A stretch of 8,378 nt of DNA from contig JAHZCM010000028.1 in NCBI GenBank assembly GCA_019422905.1, positions 12,177 to 20,554 on the forward strand, written 5' to 3'. The translations under genes were made by a program, and so were the position numbers. The stretch is from Oscillospiraceae bacterium (GTDB lineage: Bacteria; Bacillota; Clostridia; Oscillospirales; Acutalibacteraceae). This document shows positions 1 to 4,876 of this stretch, piece after piece. Every line of letters begins with the position of its first letter. Positions within the stretch are counted from its first letter, which is position 1. A model generated the notes under the pieces. The model did no database searches. It was not told where the DNA came from and saw only the letters and a list, made by a program, of their open reading frames with translations.

Positions 1-1164
1 CCGGAATACGACGTCCTGCGTCTGCACCCGACGCTTGGGCTGGGCATCCGGCTGACGGACCCCGAAACCGGCGCGCGCTGCACGACGCTTCCGCGGGAGG
101 CCATCGCGATCGCCTCGGCGGACAGCGCGGCGGCAGAGGAGCTGCGCGTGTTCTACGTGGCGATGACGCGCGCGCGGGAAAAGCTCATCCTGCTTTCGAC
201 GGTGAAGAATCTGGATACGACGCTGGAACGGCTCTCCGCGCAGATCACGCAGGACGAGCGCATCACGCCCTACGCGGTCAACAGCGCGTCCAGCATCTCG
301 GAATGGCTGATGCTCTGTGCGCTCCGCCATCCGGACGGCGAGGCGCTGCGCCGCCGCATCGGTATGGAGGGCGACTGCATTCTGCGCGCGCACTACACGC
401 CGTGGAAAATCGACGTTGTTTATCCCGCGCCGCAGGAGGCGGAAGCGCCGGTGCAGGCGGAGCCCGCGCCTGTGGACCTTGCGCTGAAGGCGCGTATCGA
501 GCGCGCGCTGGATTTCCAGTATCCCTATGCGGCGCAGACGGAGCTGCCGACGAAGGTTTCCGCCTCGGGCCTCGCCGCCGTGCAGGCCGGGCGCGCGGGG
601 GAGCTGGCGCTTTCCCGTCCGGCGTTTCTCGGCGCGCAGGGCATGACGCCGGCGGAGCGCGGCACCGCGCTGCACGACTTCATGCAGTTTGCGGATTTCC
701 AAACCGCTTCGCGCAATCCGGAAGCGGAGTTGAAGCGCCTTGTCGAAGAGAAATACCTCACACCGGAGCAGGCGCAGGTGGTCGATCTGCGCCGTGTGCG
801 GCGGTTCTTTTCCGGTGCGCTCGGCCGGCGGATCCTGTCTGCGGAGAAGGTCTGTAAGGAGCAGCGGTTCATCGCGACGGTTCCGGCGAAGCTCGTGCAG
901 GAGGGGCTTCAGGGAGAGGACGGCGCGCTGCCGGTGATTCTGCACGGCGCCGTGGACTGTATGTTTGAGGAAAACGGCGCGCTGTATATCGTCGATTTCA
1001 AAACGGACCGCTGCAAGGACAAGGCGGAGCTTTGGTCGCGCTACAGCACGCAGCTGAAGCTCTACAGTGAGGCGATGGCGCGCATAACCGGAAAGCCCGT
1101 CGCGGCGTGCATGCTCTATTCGTTCTGGCTCGGCGATACGGTGCTGCCGCCGGACGAGGAATAA
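1..1164 (+). CDS. addA: AddA helicase-nuclease subunit, 3' part only (5' end outside window)
   Basis: C-terminal 387 residues of the AddA subunit of the AddAB (RecBCD-like) complex, which unwinds and resects double-strand breaks so that RecA can be loaded. The reading frame is open from base 1, so the gene begins upstream. Superfamily 1 helicase motif VI is visible at partial residues 46-62 (EELRVFYVAMTRAREKL). The C-terminal RecB-type nuclease domain follows, with an ERGTALHDF segment (bases about 658-681), the first acidic residue in GAVD (Asp codon at 955), the catalytic DFKTD box (Asp at 994, Lys at 1000) and a YSTQLKLYSEA motif near 1042-1074. All expected nuclease residues are present, so this is an active-type AddA and not a degenerate copy. 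A hairpin terminator follows directly. In Firmicutes addB usually lies just upstream; it is not in this window. UvrD or PcrA is excluded by the nuclease domain. Confidence 0.95.
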   Translation, partial: PEYDVLRLHPTLGLGIRLTDPETGARCTTLPREAIAIASADSAAAEELRVFYVAMTRAREKLILLSTVKNLDTTLERLSAQITQDERITPYAVNSASSISEWLMLCALRHPDGEALRRRIGMEGDCILRAHYTPWKIDVVYPAPQEAEAPVQAEPAPVDLALKARIERALDFQYPYAAQTELPTKVSASGLAAVQAGRAGELALSRPAFLGAQGMTPAERGTALHDFMQFADFQTASRNPEAELKRLVEEKYLTPEQAQVVDLRRVRRFFSGALGRRILSAEKVCKEQRFIATVPAKLVQEGLQGEDGALPVILHGAVDCMFEENGALYIVDFKTDRCKDKAELWSRYSTQLKLYSEAMARITGKPVAACMLYSFWLGDTVLPPDEE

Positions 1165-1182
1165 GCCGCGCCGGCACTTTAC

Positions 1183-1212
1183 GGCTTCCCGCCGGGAGGC
1201 CTTTCGTGTTTT
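1183..1212 (+). terminator. Intrinsic terminator after addA
   Basis: An 8-bp stem GGCTTCCC/GGGAGGCC (1183-1190 with 1194-1201, one G-U pair) closes a 3-nt GCC loop. It is followed by the T-rich stretch TTTCGTGTTTT (1202-1212). It lies 19 nt after the addA stop codon and 24 nt before the next promoter, as expected for a terminator separating the two units. The T tract is interrupted, so efficiency may be moderate. Confidence 0.7.
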
Positions 1213-1236
1213 CGCAGGAATTATTGATTTTTTTCG

Positions 1237-1265
1237 TTGACAAACCGGCGGGAGCGTAGTATAAT
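1237..1265 (+). promoter_or_regulatory. Consensus sigma-A promoter of the infC operon
   Basis: TTGACA (1237-1242) and TATAAT (1260-1265) are separated by exactly 17 bp, so both hexamers and the spacer match the housekeeping consensus. The bases upstream of the -35 box (about 1221-1235) are T-rich, like a weak UP element. Transcription should start near 1272. That would give an untranslated leader of about 185 nt before infC. A perfect consensus promoter suits a translation operon whose output is then trimmed by leader attenuation. Confidence 0.92.
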
Positions 1266-1271
1266 CATTCA

Positions 1272-1441
1272 AGAAAACAAAGCGGAGCCATGCGCTCACA
1301 CCCGTGCAGTAACGTCTGACACAGGTCAATATCGTGAAAAAGCGCTGAAACGGCGCTTTGAATGAGTTGATTTGCGGGCAGAAGTTTTCTGCCCGCTTAT
1401 TTGTTGCATGGCGAAGCGAGAAACAGTTATCGCACGTGTGA
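1272..1441 (+). promoter_or_regulatory. Structured infC leader, probable L20-responsive (L20-leader type) element
   Basis: The leader between the promoter and infC has several foldable elements. These are a small hairpin TGAC-ACAG-GTCA (1317-1328), a hairpin AAAGCGC/GCGCTTT (1339-1345 with 1353-1359, 7-nt loop), and a terminator hairpin (1374-1396). There is also a possible long-range helix between 1296-1313 and 1426-1441. In Bacillus subtilis the infC-rpmI-rplT operon is repressed by free L20, which binds a leader resembling its 23S rRNA site and promotes premature termination (Rfam L20_leader family). Position, length and the attenuator match that system. I cannot confirm the L20 site itself by eye, so the assignment to the family is inference. 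No T-box consensus is visible. Confidence 0.7.
1374..1405 (+). terminator. Attenuator terminator in the infC leader
   Basis: A perfect 10-bp stem GCGGGCAGAA/TTCTGCCCGC (1374-1383 with 1387-1396) with a GTT loop is followed by TTATTTGTT (1397-1405). It sits between the promoter and the infC ribosome binding site, 51 nt before the start codon. It must therefore be read through for any operon expression, which is the arrangement of a transcription attenuator. The terminated transcript would be about 130 nt. Confidence 0.85.
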
Positions 1442-1442
1442 T

Positions 1443-1459
1443 GGAGGTGCTTAACCATT
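1443..1459 (+). promoter_or_regulatory. infC ribosome binding site and ATT start codon
   Basis: GGAGG (1443-1447) lies 9 nt upstream of ATT (1457-1459), which opens the IF3 frame with Ile-Ser-Lys-Gln-Glu-Leu. No ATG, GTG or TTG in this frame sits at a suitable distance from the site. The first in-frame ATG (1544) would remove 29 residues of the conserved N-terminal domain. A rare AUU start on infC is a known hallmark of bacteria and underlies IF3 autoregulation in E. coli, because IF3 discriminates against non-canonical start codons. Confidence 0.88.
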
Positions 1460-1975
1460 AGCAAACAGGAACTGCAGATAAACGAAGAGATCCGCGACAG
1501 AGAGCTTCGTGTCATCGGCGCAGACGGCGCGCAGCTCGGCATTATGTCGGCACGCGACGCATTGAATCTTGCGGCGGAGAAAAATCTCGATCTCGTCAAG
1601 ATCGCTCCGCAGGCCACGCCGCCCGTATGCAAGATCATCGATTACGGCAAATACCGTTTCGAGCAGGCGAAGCGTGAAAAGGAAGCCAGAAAGAACCAGC
1701 GCGTCGTGGAGATCAAGGAAGTACGTTTATCGCTCAACATCGATACCCACGACTTTGAAACGAAGAAAAACCATGCTTCCCGTTTCCTTTCCGAAGGCAA
1801 CAAGGTCAAGGTTTCGATCCGTTTCCGCGGCAGAGAGATGGGTCATCCGGAACTGGGTGCAGACATCATGAAGCGTTTTGCCGAAACGCTTTCAGACGTT
1901 GCAAACGTCGAAAAGCCCGCAAAGCTCGAGGGTAGAAACATGTTGATGTTCCTCGCCCCCAAGCCCGTTAAATAA
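1457..1975 (+). CDS. infC: Translation initiation factor IF-3
   Basis: A 172-residue protein, the normal length for IF3. It binds the 30S subunit, keeps 50S from joining too early and proofreads the start codon and initiator tRNA. The N-terminal domain covers about residues 1-75 and includes DLVKIAPQATPPVCKIIDYGKYRFE-type sequence at 45-69, where PPVCKIIDYGK is the family signature. A Lys/Arg-rich linker (about 68-85) joins the C-terminal domain, with KEVRLS (87-92), THDFETKKNHASRFL (97-111) and RFRGREMGH (122-130). The ATT start was chosen over the internal ATG at 1544 because it restores the full N-terminal domain and follows a strong GGAGG site. It is the first gene of the operon, 22 nt before rpmI. 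Expression is probably controlled by the leader attenuator and, by analogy with E. coli, by IF3 acting on its own AUU codon. Confidence 0.97.
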   Translation: MSKQELQINEEIRDRELRVIGADGAQLGIMSARDALNLAAEKNLDLVKIAPQATPPVCKIIDYGKYRFEQAKREKEARKNQRVVEIKEVRLSLNIDTHDFETKKNHASRFLSEGNKVKVSIRFRGREMGHPELGADIMKRFAETLSDVANVEKPAKLEGRNMLMFLAPKPVK

Positions 1976-1997
1976 CAAATTCAAGGAGGACTATAAA

Positions 1998-2201
1998 ATG
2001 CCGAAGCTCAAAACACACAGCGGCGCGAAGAAGCGCCTGAAGATCTCGAAAAACGGAAAGGTCATCCGCGGCCATGCATATACAAGCCATCTTCTGAACG
2101 GCCACGGCAAAACCGCGAAGTCCAAGCGTCATGCGCGCGGCACAACCGTAACGGATAAGACGAGCGTAAAGGCTGTCAAGAAGATGCTTCCCTACGCGTA
2201 A
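1998..2201 (+). CDS. rpmI: 50S ribosomal protein L35
   Basis: A 67-residue, strongly basic protein of the usual L35 size (about 64-67). It is a component of the large ribosomal subunit. The family pattern is clear: N-terminal MPKLKTHSGAKKR, then HAYTSHLLNGH at residues 26-36 and a Lys-rich C-terminus ending KKMLPYA. The ATG follows an AAGGAGG site (1983-1989) by 8 nt. It lies in the standard infC-rpmI-rplT order. The gap to infC is short (22 nt) but the gap to rplT is 151 nt, which is longer than needed for a ribosome binding site. The last codons and stop region can form a minor GCTTC/GAAGC stem (2186-2190 with 2202-2206). Confidence 0.97.
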   Translation: MPKLKTHSGAKKRLKISKNGKVIRGHAYTSHLLNGHGKTAKSKRHARGTTVTDKTSVKAVKKMLPYA

Positions 2202-2221
2202 GAAGCGCAGGCGGCAGACGA

Positions 2222-2328
2222 GAATTCAAAGCATAACCGAAAGCCTGCAAGCAGGTTTTTGAATTTACGGAAACTACGGCTTTCGCGGGTCTGACCGCGA
2301 ACTTGCTCCGCAGAACCAGCCGAAATTC
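2222..2328 (+). promoter_or_regulatory. Structured rpmI-rplT intergenic element with two competing folds (putative)
   Basis: The 151-nt gap has no ORF but several inverted repeats. In fold A, AATTCAAA (2223-2230) pairs with TTTGAATT (2258-2265), enclosing a hairpin CCTG-CAAG-CAGG (2244-2255) whose 3' side runs into TTTTT (2256-2260). In fold B, GAATTT-a-CGG (2261-2270) pairs with CCGAAATTC (2320-2328), nine pairs with one bulged A, enclosing a hairpin TCGCGG/CCGCGA (2283-2288 with 2295-2300). Bases 2261-2265 are used by both, so the folds exclude each other. Fold B ends just before the rplT ribosome binding site (2336-2341). A second control point for L20 synthesis is a reasonable guess, since E. 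coli L20 acts on sites near rpmI, but nothing here proves a ligand. Confidence 0.4.
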
Positions 2329-2352
2329 GACATGGAAAGGATGTTCACATAA

Positions 2353-2706
2353 ATGGCTAGAGTTAAGGGTGCGCTCGCTACGCGCAAAAGAAGAAAGAAG
2401 ATTCTGAAGCTCGCAAAGGGTTATTGGGGCTCCAAGAGCAGACATTTCAAGATGGCGAAACAGGCCGTCATGAAGTCCGGCAACTATGCGTTCATCGGCA
2501 GAAAGCAGAAGAAGAGAGATTTCCGCCGTCTCTGGATTTCCAGAATCAACGCGGCCTGCCGTGCAAACGGCACCACCTATTCCGCGTTCATGAACGGCCT
2601 CAAGAAGGCCGGCGTAACGCTCAACAGAAAGATGCTTTCCGAGATTGCAATCGCTGATGAGGCTGCTTTCAAGGCGCTGGTTGAGAAGGCAAAGGCTGCT
2701 GTATAA
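2353..2706 (+). CDS. rplT: 50S ribosomal protein L20
   Basis: A 117-residue protein matching the full L20 length. It binds 23S rRNA early in 50S assembly and in many bacteria represses its own operon. The N-terminal basic tail MARVKGALATRKRRKKILKLAKGYWGSKSR-type sequence and the core motifs VMKSGNYAFIGRKQKKRDF (residues 39-57) and LWISRINAACR (60-70) are diagnostic, followed by NRKMLSEIA near 91-99. ATG follows AAAGGA (2336-2341) by 11 nt, a modest ribosome binding site. A strong terminator starts 12 nt after the stop. Arginine codons are mainly AGA (8 of 12), unlike the CGC-dominated neighbours addA, dprA and topA, as expected if codon choice follows expression level. Its product is the likely effector for the infC leader. 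Confidence 0.98.
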   Translation: MARVKGALATRKRRKKILKLAKGYWGSKSRHFKMAKQAVMKSGNYAFIGRKQKKRDFRRLWISRINAACRANGTTYSAFMNGLKKAGVTLNRKMLSEIAIADEAAFKALVEKAKAAV

Positions 2707-2717
2707 TGAAGCTATCC

Positions 2718-2752
2718 GTGCGTCCGGATTTTCCTCCGGGCGCACATTTTTT
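2718..2752 (+). terminator. Strong intrinsic terminator after rplT
   Basis: An 11-bp stem GTGCGTCCGGA/TCCGGGCGCAC (2718-2728 with 2735-2745, one G-U pair) has a 6-nt loop TTTTCC and is followed by A and six T residues (2747-2752). It ends the infC operon. The next gene begins only 24 nt later with no convincing promoter between, so some read-through probably supplies the downstream genes. Confidence 0.93.
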
Positions 2753-2776
2753 CATTGCAGGAAGGAGAGAAAACGC

Positions 2777-3622
2777 TTGGGGATTGAACGGATCACAAGC
2801 CGGAAAAGCTCTGCTGTGAGGGATGCCGCGTCGCTTTTGCAAAGGCCGGAAAAAAGAAGCGAGGCGGGACTTTTCATGGCGGAGGGCGCGCGGCTCTGCG
2901 CGGACGCCGCGCGGAGCGGCACGGGGATCGCCGCCTGCTTTTTCACGGAGCGTGCGCAGAAAAGATACGGAGCGTATCTGGAGCCTGTACTGCGCGCTGC
3001 GGAGAAAGCATATTGTATTGAGGAACATATTGCGCCGCTGCTTTCCGATACAAAGAACCCGCAGGGAATATTCTGTGTCTGCCGTATGCCGAAGCGGGAC
3101 GAAAACGGCTTGCCTGCCGATATGGCGGCGCCGCATGGCGCGATGCGCCGCGTGCTCGTTCTCGAAAACGTCCAGGACCCCTCCAATATGGGAAATGTTC
3201 TGCGCACGGCGGAGGCGCTCGGCGTGCAGCATCTTGCGCTTGTGGGGACCTGCTGCGATATTTACGGCCCGAAGGTGCTGCGCGGGAGCATGGGCGCCGT
3301 ATTCCGGCTCGGCGTGGAACAATATGCGGCGGCGGCAGACTGCCTTAAAGTGCTGAAGGGCCGCGCGATCACCTCGCTTGCGGCGGTGCCGGACAGCACG
3401 GCGGTGCCAATCACGGCGGTTCCCTTTGAACGGGGCAGTTGGGCTGTCTGGATCGGCAACGAGGGCAGCGGCCTGACGGAAGAAGCGATCCGCGGCTGTG
3501 CGGAGCGTATCACGATCCCCATGCGCGGGCGCGCAGAATCCTTCAACGCTTCCACTGCCGCAGCGATTGTGTTGTGGGAAATGATGCGCAGTGCGGGAGA
3601 AGAGGAGCATAGCCATGGATAA
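2777..3622 (+). CDS. SpoU/TrmH-family RNA 2'-O-methyltransferase
   Basis: A 281-residue SPOUT methyltransferase predicted to transfer a methyl group from S-adenosylmethionine to a ribose 2'-OH of rRNA or tRNA. The N-terminal substrate-binding domain (about residues 10-110) has FMAEGARL at 33-40. The trefoil-knot domain carries motif 1, NVQDPSNMGNVLRTAEALG (131-149, with the key Arg143), motif 2, IGNEGSGL (227-234), and motif 3, SFNASTAAAI (255-264). The start is taken as TTG at 2777 because AAGGAG (2762-2767) lies 9 nt upstream and no in-frame ATG occurs between rplT and the conserved N-terminus. The frame does extend back to an ATG at 2645, but that start would lie inside rplT and upstream of its terminator. 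The 3' end overlaps dprA by 8 nt (ATGGATAA). The exact target is unclear: RlmB-like and YsgA-like 23S rRNA enzymes both have this layout, and its position beside ribosomal genes favours rRNA. Confidence 0.92.
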   Translation: MGIERITSRKSSAVRDAASLLQRPEKRSEAGLFMAEGARLCADAARSGTGIAACFFTERAQKRYGAYLEPVLRAAEKAYCIEEHIAPLLSDTKNPQGIFCVCRMPKRDENGLPADMAAPHGAMRRVLVLENVQDPSNMGNVLRTAEALGVQHLALVGTCCDIYGPKVLRGSMGAVFRLGVEQYAAAADCLKVLKGRAITSLAAVPDSTAVPITAVPFERGSWAVWIGNEGSGLTEEAIRGCAERITIPMRGRAESFNASTAAAIVLWEMMRSAGEEEHSHG

Positions 3623-4799
3623 ACGCGTATACTGGATCTGGCTGCAGAATGCTTTTGGCGCCGGCAGCGCGAAGCCGATGCAGCTTGTGCGCCGAACGGG
3701 CAGCGCGGAGGCCTTCTATGCGGGCGGCATCCGGCTTTGGAGCAGCTTTTCGTTTGTTTCGGATAAGGAGCTTGCGTGTCTCGGCACTTATGGACTCGCA
3801 GAGGCGGAGGCGACCCTCGAATACTGCCTGCGTCTGGGGCATAAGGTCATCACGCCCGATATGGACGGCTATCCGGCACTGTTGAAGGAGATTTACAATC
3901 CGCCCGCCGTTTTGTACGTGCGCGGGGCGCTGCCGGATCTTTCTGAGCGCCTCTCCATCGGTGTGGTCGGCACGCGCCGGGCGAGCGGTGCAGGCCTGCG
4001 CACCGCACGCGAAATCTGCTATCAGCTCGCGCTTGAGGACACCGTGATCGTAAGCGGCGGCGCGCTTGGCATTGATTCCGAGGCGCACCGGGGCGCGCTC
4101 AACGGGCGGGGAACCACCGTCGCTGTGCTGCCCTGCGGCTTGGATTACCCGTACCTGATGAACAACGCGATCCTGCGCCGTGAAATTCTCGATTCCGGCG
4201 GTGCGCTTGTCACCGAATATCCCGTGCATACGCCGGTGCAGCGCGGCGCGTTTCAGGTGCGCAACCGGCTGATTTCCGGCATGTCGCACGGCGTGCTCGT
4301 GGCGGAAGCGCCGGAGAAAAGCGGCGCGCTGATTACGGCGAAACATGCCGCGGAGCAGAACCGGGAGGTCTTTGTGTTTGTCGGCGGGGATGAAAAGGCT
4401 TTCATGGGCTGTATCGGCCTTGCAGAGGACGGCGCCGCGCGGGTTCACACGGCGGAGGACATTTTAGGCAGCTTTGCCGCCCGCAAAAAGCGTGCCCGTG
4501 TGGCGGCGCTGCAGCAGGCGGTGCAGAATGTGACGCGCCCGGCGCCTACCCGTGTGCGCGTTGTGCCGCTTTCCGATTCGGCCGCGGATGGACGGGAGCA
4601 AAATCCCGCCGGGGAAGATGGCGGCATGTCGTCTGAGGCGCGGCGGGTTCTTGACGCGCTGGACGATACGCCTAAGCATGCGGCGGAGCTGGAGGCGCAG
4701 ACAGGACTTTCCGCCGGAGCGGTTTTGGCGGTGCTGACGGAGCTGGAGCTGCTCGGGAAGATACAGACTTATCCCGGACAGAGGTTTACAAAATCCTGA
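3615..4799 (+). CDS. dprA: DNA processing protein DprA (Smf)
   Basis: A 394-residue DprA, which binds incoming single-stranded DNA in transformation and loads RecA onto it. A helical N-terminal region (about 1-75) leads into GYPALLKEIYNPPAVLYVRG (85-104) and the extended Rossmann fold, with GVVGTRRAS (116-124), VSGGALGIDSEAHRGAL (146-162), VLPCGLDYPY (171-180), RNRLISGMSHGVLVAEA (216-232) and SGALITAKHAAE (236-247). A variable, polar linker (about 290-340) precedes a C-terminal winged-helix domain (341-394). The usual AVPG near 255 reads VFVG, a mild variation. ATG at 3615 is preferred over an upstream in-frame GTG (3591) because GAGGAG (3602-3607) lies 7 nt before it. It overlaps the methyltransferase stop, suggesting translational coupling. 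dprA also occurs in bacteria not known to be transformable, so it does not prove competence. Confidence 0.96.
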   Translation: MDKRVYWIWLQNAFGAGSAKPMQLVRRTGSAEAFYAGGIRLWSSFSFVSDKELACLGTYGLAEAEATLEYCLRLGHKVITPDMDGYPALLKEIYNPPAVLYVRGALPDLSERLSIGVVGTRRASGAGLRTAREICYQLALEDTVIVSGGALGIDSEAHRGALNGRGTTVAVLPCGLDYPYLMNNAILRREILDSGGALVTEYPVHTPVQRGAFQVRNRLISGMSHGVLVAEAPEKSGALITAKHAAEQNREVFVFVGGDEKAFMGCIGLAEDGAARVHTAEDILGSFAARKKRARVAALQQAVQNVTRPAPTRVRVVPLSDSAADGREQNPAGEDGGMSSEARRVLDALDDTPKHAAELEAQTGLSAGAVLAVLTELELLGKIQTYPGQRFTKS

Positions 4800-4813
4800 A
4801 AATGCTGTATACT
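4785..4813 (+). promoter_or_regulatory. Predicted sigma-A promoter for topA, overlapping the end of dprA
   Basis: TTTACA (4785-4790) and TATACT (4808-4813) are 17 bp apart, each one mismatch from the consensus. The -35 box lies inside the last dprA codons. Transcription would begin near 4820, giving a 5' untranslated region of about 57 nt that contains an imperfect palindrome ACGCATGCATGGCGT (4836-4850) flanked by two AAAATATA copies (4828-4835 and 4851-4858). No terminator separates dprA and topA, so this promoter would add to read-through. Confidence 0.7.
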
Positions 4814-4876
4814 GATTCAATTAAGGCAAAATATAACGCATGCATGGCGTAAAATATAGATAGAGGAGATCAAGAT

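Noticed and set aside
1290..1319. Short leader ORF (MRSHPCSNV) in the infC leader
   Set aside because: The GGAG before it is only 2 nt from the ATG, too close for normal initiation. The codons show no regulatory run, and part of the segment is better explained as paired RNA.
1272..1456. T-box riboswitch in the infC leader
   Set aside because: The conserved T-box bulge sequence and a specifier-loop arrangement are not seen, and the downstream genes are not aminoacyl-tRNA or amino-acid genes.
1544..1975. infC starting at the internal ATG (143 residues)
   Set aside because: This would delete 29 residues of the conserved N-terminal domain and lacks a ribosome binding site. The ATT at 1457 gives the normal length.
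2681..2707. TTGAGA (2681-2686) and a perfect TATAAT (2702-2707) at the end of rplT
   Set aside because: The spacer is only 15 bp and the TATAAT arises from the last Val codon plus the stop. A transcript from it would immediately meet the terminator at 2718-2752.
2669..3616. Open frame of 315 codons on the - strand opposite the methyltransferase gene
   Set aside because: It is rich in Arg, His and Ala with no domain pattern, and it is fully covered by a gene with conserved SPOUT motifs. It is a shadow.
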